A stretch of 64,000 nt of DNA from Conoideocrella luteorostrata. Taxonomy: Eukaryota; Ascomycota; Sordariomycetes; Hypocreales; Clavicipitaceae. How positions within the stretch are numbered: the first letter of the stretch is position 1; each line of letters opens with the position of its first letter. Where the stretch lies: contig JASWJB010000045.1 of the NCBI GenBank assembly GCA_032433595.1, positions 62,001-126,000 of the forward strand, written 5' to 3'. The position numbers and the translations under genes are program-made. Below the pieces are notes generated by a model. The model saw only the letters and a program-made list of their open reading frames with translations, was not told where the DNA came from and ran no database searches. Shown piece after piece: positions 22,924-32,233 of the stretch.

Positions 22924-23330
22924 ATTGTTGGTCAATGTTCTCCGGCAGGGTACAACCGGCATTTAATGTATGTTTTTTATTATCAGATAAGTCCATGAGG
23001 GACAACAATAAAAATTTAAAACATTACGTATGATTTAATCTAGTGTTTCTTTATTAAAGGTTGTAGATAATATTATACTAAATCTACGAGTAATAGCGCG
23101 CATAGGTTTACCGCACTCTAGCGATGCTAATATTGCCGCCTTGGCTTTCGTACTAAATTGATAGTTAAGCCGGCGATTTGCGCTTAATTTAACACCGAAT
23201 GAACGCGTTTCCGTAATTGCGGTTGCAAAATAATGCTGCTGTTCAACGCGTATGGTGTTGTCGTGGATTGGATGCGAGCGTTCGCAGACTTCTGGCCACC
23301 TACTGTACCTAGAGACCAGCAAGTTACGAA
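22924..23330 (+). repeat. Repeat segment C, copy 2
   Basis: Starts with TTCTCCGGCAGGGTACAACC and includes the landmark AGATAAGTCCATGAGG. The first part recurs near 48960 and the later part matches 17430-17600. It encloses the transposase-like remnant at 23035-23322. Confidence 0.75.
23035..23322 (-). pseudogene. Probable transposase N-terminal remnant (helix-turn-helix)
   Basis: A 95-codon frame containing FSTKAKAAILASLECGKPMR then AITRRFSI, a pattern like the first helix-turn-helix of Tc1/mariner-type fungal transposases (a basic helix, a G turn, then RxIxRRF). No catalytic DDE region is present, so at most a fragment survives. A further diverged version (CYSRWSEVCAHP against RYSRWPEVCERSHP) can be read on the minus strand at 17728-17414. 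The family assignment rests on the short motif alone. Confidence 0.45.
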
Positions 23331-23401
23331 AAGGAACGGTTTTGCCATCTTGGTAATTCGAAAGTTCTCATGGCTGGCTAGTCATAAAATTCATAATCGT
23401 C

Positions 23402-24874
23402 TTAGGCGTCCTCCAACTTCATGTCTTCCTGCCGTATGGGCAACTCACGCCGCAGCTGAGCCTCTACTTCCTGCTCTGAGCTCAGCCTCTCATTCGAGAT
23501 CGCTTCATCCCCCACATGACGATACACGCGGACAGTATTGTCCTGCCCAGCGCTCGTCATCGTCTCGCCATTAACATCGACCCAAAAGCAAATGCCCTTG
23601 TGGTCGGTAGGCACCCTCTGGAGAATCTCTTTATTCTTCACGTCCCACAGCACGATATCGCCGTCCTCACTTGCCGAAGCAATGAATGGCTCGCCATCCA
23701 ACACGCCGAAGCAGCCGCCAATTGCAAATTTCTCATTTCGATGGCCCTGGTACGTCTTTTTCACAGTTCCGGCCACGTAGTCCCACAGCCGTATGCAGTT
23801 GTCGAGATTAAATGCCAAGACAAAGCGACCGTTTGGTGAGAAGCAGACATTGGTCACGGCAGGGTTATCTTCGTGAACGAGTGTCCTGAGGCATTGGCCT
23901 GTTGAGGTGTCCCATACTCGGCTATGAATAGTCAGTTACAACGATGCGCAGATTTCTCGGCAGCGAGGCATTGCTTACATTAACCCATCGGTTGAGCAGC
24001 TTACAACCAATGTACCATCGCGGCAAAAGTCCACTCCAGCAACCGGATCACTGTGCGCCGGTAGGCTCCTCATCAACCGCCCTGCCCTTACGTCCCACAG
24101 GAACACAGCTTCATCATAGGATCCGCTGGCAAGTATGTTTCCCTTCGGCGAGAACGCCAGACAATGAATGTAGTTATGATGTCCCCGCAGTGCAGCCAGC
24201 TCCTGCCCGGCTACTGATTTCCTCGTCGTCGTCTTCGGCCGGCCCGTCACTCGGTCCCATAACCGAATAACTTTGTCGTCAGAGCCACTCGCCAGCGTAT
24301 TGCTATCCGGCGTCCATGCCAGACAGCTCACGCCAGCCATATGGCCAACAAGCGTATCTATGTGAGCTCCCGTGGCGGCGTCCCAGAGCTTGAGGGTTCC
24401 ATCTGCGGAAGCCGACGCAATGAACTTTCCATTGGGCGATATTCTCACCTGCGAAATAGGACCTGTGTGGCCATGCAGTGCCAACCGTAGTTTGTAGTTC
24501 GGCTTGAACGGCTCTCGTGGAGGTGTAGTCCGGCGCGGTAAGGGAGAGTAGGATTCCGTTCTCGTGCGATCCGACGAAGTTGGAGACTCGGACCGCCGGT
24601 GTCGCGTTCGGGGTTCTGGGGGCGATTCTGAGCGCGAGCTCGAACCAGAGCTGGAAGACGACCTTGAGCGCCTCCGCGACGGCGATCGCGATGAATAGTC
24701 CTTGTTCGAGGCCGCAGCGCTGGGGCTTCTTGTCACATCGTACCTGGACAGCGAAGGATCGCGAGTCTCGCGGGGTCCGGAGTCGGACGAGCTTGATCGC
24801 TGTGATGAGTCGTCCCGCGTCTTACGCCGCTTTACGGGGGGTGTGGGACCTGCAAGCTCATCTGCTGAATCCAT
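23402..24874 (-). CDS. swd3: WD40 COMPASS subunit, Swd3/WDR5-like
   Basis: Two exons, 24874-23979 and 23921-23402, give 471 residues; the 57-base intron splits an Ile codon (DGL-I-RVWDT). An N-terminal ~150-residue Arg/Ser-rich disordered tail precedes seven WD repeats starting at LRLALHGHTGPISQVRISPN. Repeat ends such as DGTLKLWDA, DKVIRLWDR, DEAVFLWDV, DGLIRVWDT and DNCIRLWDY, plus SLPAHSDPV and TYQGHRNEKF, closely follow WDR5/Swd3. In COMPASS this propeller supports Set1 methylation of histone H3 lysine 4 in the nucleus. The RS-like tail is longer than in yeast Swd3 or human WDR5. I chose the ATG at 24874; the frame stays open only 12 codons further, without an upstream ATG. Confidence 0.9.
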
Positions 24875-26347
24875 GGTTGTTGATGGAAAAGAGGCTCTTG
24901 ACAGGGACAAGGCTGAGAGTATCGAGAAGGGTTATGGTGAGGCTCGAGAAAATAATGTGGGTCGCAGTGTGGCACTATTGGCTGTACGAGGCGCGGTGCG
25001 AGAGTTAAAAGTCGCGATTGTGGAGGAGCCTAATTAACCACCTGAGTTCAACTTTAAGGGTCTGGCCGGGCTACCCTACATAAAGGTTGACGAGTTTGCA
25101 AATTAAAGTGTTTGGGGGGGGCTCGGGGCTCGAATCTGTAATTCATCAAGTGGATGAATTGATAATCAAGCAACTCTCTTCTGTTGTCGGGTCAGATGTG
25201 TATTCCTTCGCGCGATATCGCGTGTGCGCCGTGATCTTCAAATGCGCACATTCACGTGTGTGGCTTACTGCCGTGTGTCATCGGCTCGGGCCAGTTAATC
25301 CGTCGAAACTTCGAGGCACTGTCACTGATCCAGCTATATCCAATCACAGCACAGCCGAATTCACAATTCTTGCTGTGATGAAACACTTCACGTTTTCACG
25401 GATCGATGTCATTGTCTGCTTTCTCAGGGTTGATGTAGAGAGCATGTCCGCATTTTGGGACCAGCGAGGCTGGGTCCCGAGGGTCATGCAAGATGCAGGC
25501 ATAATGATGATGAGGCCGGTGCAACATGACGTTATGTCCTGTGGGTGGACAGGCACGCGATGAAGGGTATTTCATGGGCAATGCATGATGTATATCTCCG
25601 TATCCCGTCCATATCCCGTCCGCATCCCGTTCACGTCCCGTCCACATCCCAAGCAACATGTCCCTTCCCCGTGCGCTTGCGGAGCAACTAACTAGTTACT
25701 TAGTTACTTGGTTACCTATCTTTGCCCTTCCCTTCCCGACGGCTTGGTGGCCGCCGCCAAAATGTCAACCGGGCTTGCGCTTGCATCCCCCGGCCGTTCG
25801 TCTCCTCGCCTCTCCACAAACTCACCAGCCCACTCATCCACCCGTCAAGCCACACAATCAACGCTCTCTCGGAAGCCTATCAGATCCGAGACGTCCCTCT
25901 GCTTATTTTGCTGCCTGTTCTTCTTTTGGTGTTCTTTTTTTCTGTTCACAGTTCGCCGCCCCCGGGTTCGTTTCCAACACCGAAGCCACCCAAACGTCAG
26001 ATCCCGCCAACCCCCGTCGTCAACCCCATCTCTGACCCCGATCCAAACTCAAGGCAATTCTCTCAGTTCGCGCTACGCCATGCGTTCGTCACCAATACTT
26101 AGGACCATATGCTCGACATAACACCCTGCTTCTGATCTACAGACTCTCCAGTGCAGGGCGCGATTTCCCTCCACGCTAGCTGTTGCGCCTTTTGCTTCTA
26201 TCTTACCCTTGCTGAATCACGACTTCGACAGCAAACGCCCTACCTAATCCGAGCCACCCGAGGCTGGCTCAAAAGAGCACGCGCCCACCGACTTGCCCTT
26301 TTCGAGTCGGCCGACTCGGAATCCGCCGCCTTGTTGCGAATCGAACC
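24875..26347. other. Divergent intergenic region, swd3 and ubp16
   Basis: About 1.5 kb with promoters for the two divergent genes. It includes an 11-base tandem repeat (25599-25650) and a CT/CCT-rich leader before the peptidase gene; ttctgttcacag near 25950-25962 could be the 3' end of a leader intron. The open frames between 25658 and 26522 overlap in all frames and look like leader sequence. Confidence 0.5.
25599..25650 (+). repeat. Short minisatellite, 11-base unit
   Basis: About four and a half imperfect units of (A/C)(T/C)ATCCCGTCC, visible as successive ATCCCGTCC, ATCCCGTCC, ATCCCGTTC and GTCCCGTCC blocks. Confidence 0.8.
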
Positions 26348-28228
26348 ATGCCCGACAAGTCGTCGTCGGTTGTATCGTATGCTGCTGGAGCTTCTCTCGC
26401 CGCCGTGGCGCTTATTTACGTCTTCGGCCCGACCTTCGCAATCGACCATGAGGCCGGTGGCAGCAACTCCAAGAAGAAGACGGTTGTTGGTCTGCGTAAC
26501 CAAGCCAACGACTGCTTTATAAATTCCGTCCTTCAAGCTCTCGCCGGCCTAGGCGATCTCCGCGTATACCTCATCCGTGAAACCCACCGGCGGCGCATCG
26601 AAGACCCCGCCGTCTATGCAAATCTTGTACAGCCTCTAGGTACAGCTAAACTCGAGCAATGGAAGTTGCAGGGTCTGCAGGATGGTCTAGTTACACAAGG
26701 TCTCAAGGAGATGTTAGATGCGCTCAACGAACGGCCCTTGTCCAAAAAATCGGTCTCGCCGTTTCCCTTCGTCCGAGTGCTGGAAGTGGCCTTCAAACAG
26801 CGCATTAGCAGACAACAACAGGATGCGCAAGAATTCTTACAGATCGTTGCAGAGCGCCTCAAGGACGAGTACCATGCGGGACAGCGCGCTAGATTCCATG
26901 CGCGAAAAAATGGTCTTCTGCGTGCGACTCCGAACGACGGAAGCAGCAGCCCCCTCAACGGCGATCATAACCATAGCGCTGGTGCTGATGACAGCGCCGA
27001 CGATGGGGTCACGAATGGAGCCAATGAAACGAGCCGAGAGTCTGGTACATCGTCGCTAAATTCGCAAGATCCTTCCAACCCTGAAGTGGAAAACCAGCAA
27101 GTCCCACTGGAGCTGGAGGAAGGTTTTCCTCTGGAGGGCAAATATGAGTCGCATCTAGAGTGTCAAACTTGCAAATACAAGACGAAGCCAAGAGAAGAGA
27201 CTTTTTGCACTTTGACCCTAGCGGTTCCGCAAGTTTCGTCAACGTCACTCAATTCTTGCTTCGACGGCGTGTTCAAGACCGAGTTCATTGACGATTTCAA
27301 GTGTGAAATGTGCCGGTTACTGCATGTCAAGGCGAATTTAGAACACGAATTGGCTAGATCAACGTCCGAAAATTTTATGGTGCAAGCCAAGGATAGCATT
27401 GACCGACTACAAAAGGCCATCGATAATGATCCCGAGCAACCACCAGAGGGCGTAGACCTGGGCGACATCCGATACGCGCCGAAGCGAAAGATCGCCAAGA
27501 CGACACGTATCTCCACCTTTCCTAAGATCTTGGCCATTCACCTGTCGCGATCTATCTATGGCATCGGCCAGATGACGCAAAAGAATTCTGCCAAGGTGGC
27601 ATTTCCTGAGGAATTGCCTCTGGGTGGCTTGATGGACCAGCACAAGTACAAACTTCTCGGCACGGTAACACACCGCGGTGGTCACAACAGCGGCCATTAC
27701 GAGGCTTTCAGACGGCAGAATCCGCCCTCTCCCTACCATAACTCGAATACATTCCAACAATCCGATGTATACAGTAAAACCCCTACACCCATCTCTACCC
27801 CCAAAGTGGCGGCTCATGCGACGCTCAGCCCAGCCATGTCCACGCCTGACTTGCTTTCTCCGTCACCCGTGACGAATTCCTCAACACCATCATTATTGTC
27901 CATGGCTGCTCCTCGTAGCGTGCCGGCCGAGCCGAACTCTGAGGTGAGCTCCCAGTCGAATGGGAAGGAGAAGGACGCCGAAACCAGCAGTCTTCGATCT
28001 GTGGCTGCGTCGACCAAATCCGCCTTGTCGAAGCTAGCATCGTCCAAGAATGGACAGGATCTGATCAAGTTGCCGTCAAACGGCCTGTCGAAGAAGGCAA
28101 AACAGCGAAAGCCTGCGGTTGATAAGTGGTGGCGAGTGAGTGATGAAAAGGTTCGAGAGGCTAAGACAAGTGAGGTGTTGAGCATGCAAAGGGAGGTGTA
28201 CTTGCTTTTTTATGAGTTGGACAGATGA
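26348..28228 (+). CDS. ubp16: Ubiquitin-specific peptidase, Ubp16-like
   Basis: Uninterrupted frame of 626 residues. Residues about 8-30 are hydrophobic (VSYAAGASLAAVALIYVFG) and would anchor the protein; yeast Ubp16 is on the mitochondrial outer membrane by a similar N-terminal segment. The USP fold follows: Cys box GLRNQANDCFINSVLQAL with nucleophile Cys56, the QQDAQEF block, two CxxC zinc-ribbon pairs (CQTCKYKT, CEMCRLLH) and the His box HRGGHNSGHYEAF with His450. A Ser/Pro-rich insertion of about 130 residues separates the His box from the last USP strands (WWRVSDEKVREAKTSEVLS then YLLFYE). It hydrolyses ubiquitin from conjugates. Catalytic residues are intact. Confidence 0.93.
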   Translation: MPDKSSSVVSYAAGASLAAVALIYVFGPTFAIDHEAGGSNSKKKTVVGLRNQANDCFINSVLQALAGLGDLRVYLIRETHRRRIEDPAVYANLVQPLGTAKLEQWKLQGLQDGLVTQGLKEMLDALNERPLSKKSVSPFPFVRVLEVAFKQRISRQQQDAQEFLQIVAERLKDEYHAGQRARFHARKNGLLRATPNDGSSSPLNGDHNHSAGADDSADDGVTNGANETSRESGTSSLNSQDPSNPEVENQQVPLELEEGFPLEGKYESHLECQTCKYKTKPREETFCTLTLAVPQVSSTSLNSCFDGVFKTEFIDDFKCEMCRLLHVKANLEHELARSTSENFMVQAKDSIDRLQKAIDNDPEQPPEGVDLGDIRYAPKRKIAKTTRISTFPKILAIHLSRSIYGIGQMTQKNSAKVAFPEELPLGGLMDQHKYKLLGTVTHRGGHNSGHYEAFRRQNPPSPYHNSNTFQQSDVYSKTPTPISTPKVAAHATLSPAMSTPDLLSPSPVTNSSTPSLLSMAAPRSVPAEPNSEVSSQSNGKEKDAETSSLRSVAASTKSALSKLASSKNGQDLIKLPSNGLSKKAKQRKPAVDKWWRVSDEKVREAKTSEVLSMQREVYLLFYELDR

Positions 28229-30795
28229 TGGTGTAAGACATGCACATTCTGTACATATTAGTGCACGTGGTCAAGCGCACGCACATGCGGTGATTTGGAT
28301 ACACCATGCGGTGGTCTTGGCTCTTCTTCCTATTCTTGTTTCCTTCTCTTGGTCTAGCATGGATTCAGCGTTTGGGTGCATATTCTTACATATAAACACA
28401 TACGTTTAAGGAGTAGAGGTGACAGGCGGCAATGCCATAAGGGTATGCATTATGGCGCGCAATTAGCGTTGCTACATAGAAAGCATTGGGATGAAATACG
28501 TTCGTTTTGTAGATTAAAAAGTGTAGCAGGAATACCAAAAGAACGAGACTGCAAATTAGTTATAGTGATGATGAAGAACCTGTGTCTTCTTTTAACGTAT
28601 AGACAGAACAACGATGATAGTCAGCTCTAGACAGAGCATTTAAAGTGCCAGCAACGCGGGCTTCGTATATCTGCTCTAGTAGGCACAACAATTGGTTATT
28701 GGTCCATTTAACCGCAGAGCGCTGATATTGAGAAGCAGCAGGCTAACTAGGCTAAGAAGGAGCTTCATCGCTAGAAGGAGGCATAATAATAGTTGTGACT
28801 TCGAATTATAAGGTAATTGCGTGGAAATAAATGCATAGCATTATCGCTGACCACCTTCTTCGCATTAGAATTCTTCAAAGAGGAGTCAAGACGGTGAGCT
28901 GCATAAAAAGCCTCATTTTCAATTAGGAAAGGTGTTGAATACCAGGGTAAGACAGTACAAAGTAACCCTTACAGCGTTCTCCACAGCTAACTTGTACTTG
29001 GCCCGTCTCAAACGCGCCTCTGCCAAACGCGCCGCGCCGACTTGGATCACAGCCTTAATTCTGCATCGCTTTCATGACCGCAGGTCCACGCTTCCGGCAC
29101 AACAGGGATTCGTAGCTAATTAAAGGTGTATCAAGAGTGCTTCCACTACCTGCTAATCCATAACTACTAGTATCATAGGAGGCCCAATAAATACTCCATA
29201 GTTAAATTATCAGAAGCCAGTTATATTATACACCGTACGTCTCTTATGAGTGCTCCGCAAGCCTGCGCTCATCAAACTGCAAGGTACCAACCGCCAGACC
29301 CTGCGAACCCAGCTTACGCCGCCGGCACTCTGGAGTTTGGTCAGCAGAACCGTTATCTACATATGGAGCGGGGAGTACGGAGTACATTTTCAGTGGGGAG
29401 CATAAAGTCTTTTGCACGCCTTCAAGTATCTTTTACGCTGACAGGCGTGTGAAACCTTTATGCCACATACTGTCAGTGTTCTATGGGTGCGCACCGATGA
29501 AGAACAGACGGGGAGCAACACAGTACCTGATTTGGGAGGAAGGAGGTTTCGTATTTTTGCCGGCCTGCTGTAAAGCTCTGCTAGTGGTCAAGCTCTGTCC
29601 TTTCGTGCGCAGTTAGCCGTTCTATTCCATGTGGGAACAATTTGAACGGTACTATTAGCCACATAACCAGACGCCGGGTAGTCGGGTTCATGATCCTTAA
29701 TGCGTTACACCTGGCAGCATGCCAGCTTCGCAAGACCCAACTCTGAGAGATGGATGCGACGGATAATCGTAACGCCAATTAGACGAGTCATGAAGATGCA
29801 TTATCATGTCAGTGTGACGAATGCCTGGTCCTCGCGATGGAATTTCTTAACAGAAGACCAGTTTTGGTATCCTTGCAGTGTGGAAAAACGCGACGTCGCT
29901 GGCCACCACGTCCTATTGCTGTACTTACAGATCTGTCAAAATAATCGCTAGTGGATCGCTACTTAACGCCACAACTCAGTCATTTTATTTCATTTCGCAG
30001 TCGCCTCAACCACAGTTTATACATGCCAGAGCCTCTGAACCTTCCGATGTGCAGGTCTTTGGTTGGTGAGCAAAAACGAGATGCGTCGGCTCGTTGAGAT
30101 TGCTTTCCATCATTTCACTTTTGTCTTGGATGCACTGGCGACATCGGCCTAGCGTGTGAATACAAGGAATATCCACGTCGCGGCAATGGTCGCATTCCCC
30201 CGCGAAACGCAACGTTTGTTGGTGATCTTCGAGTATGTGCACTAGCACAGCTGTAGTCGTCCAAAACTGCCACAGGTTCTTGTGATGAGAGAGCAGGAAA
30301 GGCAAATACAACCAACTCATGATGATGCAGGTTTTCACATATTTTCTGCGCACATACTCCGTATACGCAAGGTAATTGCCGAGTTAATGCACTGCTCATC
30401 CACTCTACATTAACCGTGCTGACAAGGGTGTGGCAGCACAATATTGTAGGCTCATCCAAGAGATACCGATAAGCGCCTTAGCGCCGACACTGATAGCGAC
30501 ACCTTGCCGCAAAGGTAGCCGCGCGGGAATCCCAACGCCAACTTTTCCTCGCAAATCTGCGTGCTCCGTAAATATATCGGAGCTCGTGTTTGTTACGCAA
30601 TAGCTCATGGTAATGAGGAGTGGCAACTGAATATCCAGCCGCCAGTCTTTCAAATTGTTCTTTGTGCTCCATTCTTTCCAACCTTTGCGGCCGTTAGCGC
30701 GGTCATGCCGAACTAGACCCAACCTTATCTAAAATCTCAGGGGAGGGTCTCGAAAAACTCTCATCGCAACCCACCAACATTTCGCCTCATCAACC
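28229..30795. other. Gene-poor intergenic region
   Basis: About 2.6 kb. It carries the ubp16 3' region, an exact TACGGAGTA at 29376 and TACTCCGTA at 30355, and A/T-rich sequence at 28430-28900 and 29130-29240 that may be old repeat. The only frame with any protein character is the minus-strand one at 30006-30353. Confidence 0.5.
30006..30353 (-). CDS. Doubtful small Cys-rich ORF
   Basis: A 115-codon minus-strand frame containing AGECDHCRDVDIPCIHTLGR then CRQCIQD, with spacing C-x2-C-x6-C-x6-C-x2-C, close to a fungal zinc-cluster array but without its usual basic residues or sixth cysteine. The first ~50 residues are hydrophobic and unconvincing. It may be a remnant of a transcription factor exon or a chance frame. 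Confidence 0.25.
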   Translation of the reverse strand: MRRKYVKTCIIMSWLYLPFLLSHHKNLWQFWTTTAVLVHILEDHQQTLRFAGECDHCRDVDIPCIHTLGRCRQCIQDKSEMMESNLNEPTHLVFAHQPKTCTSEGSEALACINCG

Positions 30796-32233
30796 ATGCT
30801 CACATTCCGTCGGCGCTCCCGTCGGCGCTTTTCCCCCATTGCCATCCTCATCCTCCTCGTCCTAACAATATGGTACATTACCCTCCCGCCAGACTCGTCA
30901 GTCGTACTGGCCGTCAATTTCAACGCATACAGACTCAGCGATGCCCTGCGGTTGACTAGCCGCGACGCGTGGCTGCACGGTCCCGGGAAGTACCCCGTCC
31001 ACCTACCCAGCGAGGTAGGATATCTCATCAAAACGGGGTACGGGACCCGTAGCCGCGTTCGGGAGCAGATTGCTGCTTTTGCCGTGAAGGGAGGGGTATT
31101 GGGCGATGAAGGTAGGGATTTCTTGGTGGTGGGGGATTGGACTGGCGCGAGATCCTCACCAGGGGTGGAGATTCATGATGCAGTGCGGTTGGTGATGGAG
31201 TCGAATGTTGGGAGGGATTTTGGTGAGCATCACAGGTTTGGCAAGTACAGGAGTCTGCAGGGGGCGGTATTGGCGGGAGACGATGAAAAGGCCGAGGAGT
31301 TGGGGAGGAAGTTTGGGTGGGAGCTGGATGCTCTAAAGGTGAGTCTCCGACTGGGTTATTCTTGAAAAAAAAAAAAAAAGTTGTGGTTGGTTCCTGCATG
31401 GGAGATGTTGCTAATGGCGTGGAACGTAGTTCATTATGGGCATGGAAATGTCGTACAAGAGAATGCCGCACAAAAAATGGTACATTATTCTCGACGACGA
31501 TACCTTTGTGGTTAAGGAGTCGTTAGAGCTGCTACTCAGTCATCTGGATCCATCGAAACCGCAGTACGTGGGCAACGCCGTGGGCGATTACAAGGCGAGG
31601 TTCGCGCACGGTGGTTCCGCTGTCATCATCTCCGGCGAGGCTATGAAGATTCTCTTCAGCCATCCCGATGTTGTTACGCAGGCATATATCGGCTCGCTGG
31701 ATGAAACATGGGGCGACAGATTGGTGGCAACGACTCTGCAGAAGATTGGTGTGTACATTGACGAGCGCTACAGTCACTACTTTAACGGAGAGGCGCCAGA
31801 TATGACGCGCATTCGACCGGATCGCATGTGTTCCCCAGTGGTGTCGTTTCATGGATTACGGAAGCCTGGAGCCATGGTTCACGCCGGCAGGATGCTGGGC
31901 AAGAAGAACAAGCCCGTGCTCTGGGGCGAGTTGTGGGAGTTGTTCAGCAGATCTCCCATGCAGTCGTACGCGGAATCGCCTTTGAAATCCGGGGACCACG
32001 TTGGTCCCGGTGAGGAGGAAGTAATGCTCTGGGAGGGGGTCAAGAGGGCAGAGGATTGCCAGCGAAAGTGTAAAAGCTGGTGTCTGGCGTGGACATACGA
32101 CACCGACACCCACCAGTGTCGGGCCAGCCCTTGGCTCATTGTTGGATCCGAATCAGTTACCAGCACAAAGCTGTCCGGAGTGAACTGGTCAAAGGCTAGT
32201 TCAGCCTTGCGGAGGTGCTCATTTACGAGCTGA
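30796..32233 (+). CDS. GT31-type glycosyltransferase, type II membrane protein
   Basis: Two exons, 30796-31338 and 31430-32233, joined in phase 0 across a 91-base intron, give 448 residues. A basic N-terminus (MLTFRRRSRRRFS) precedes one membrane span (about residues 13-31, PIAILILLVLTIWYITL), the layout of Golgi glycosyltransferases. The catalytic region contains KKWYIILDDDTFV with the metal/sugar-nucleotide DxD motif at about 203-205, GNAVGDYKARFAHGGSAVII, and LDETWGDRLVATTL, as in beta-1,3-glycosyltransferases of family GT31 (Fringe/galactosyltransferase type). A Cys-rich C-terminal segment (CQRKCKSWCLAWTYDTDTHQ then CRASPW) resembles a PAN/apple-like module. The donor and acceptor cannot be told from sequence. 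Confidence 0.85.

Larger units (their letters stand above)
21829..23034. other. Repeat-rich intergenic segment
   Basis: Contains a (TTTTTA)n-like tract at about 22070-22100, inverted repeat segment A (22208-22600), segment B (22634-22755), an exact TACTCCGTA at 22710 and the left edge of segment C (22930 onward). No intact gene. TGTGTTCGCCGC at 22208 and its reverse complement GCGGCGAACACA at 22636 bracket about 440 bases, like short terminal inverted repeats. Confidence 0.65.

Noticed and set aside
17839..23034. The island as a Starship-type giant mobile element
   Set aside because: No tyrosine-recombinase captain gene or long cargo is visible and the interval is only about 5-6 kb.
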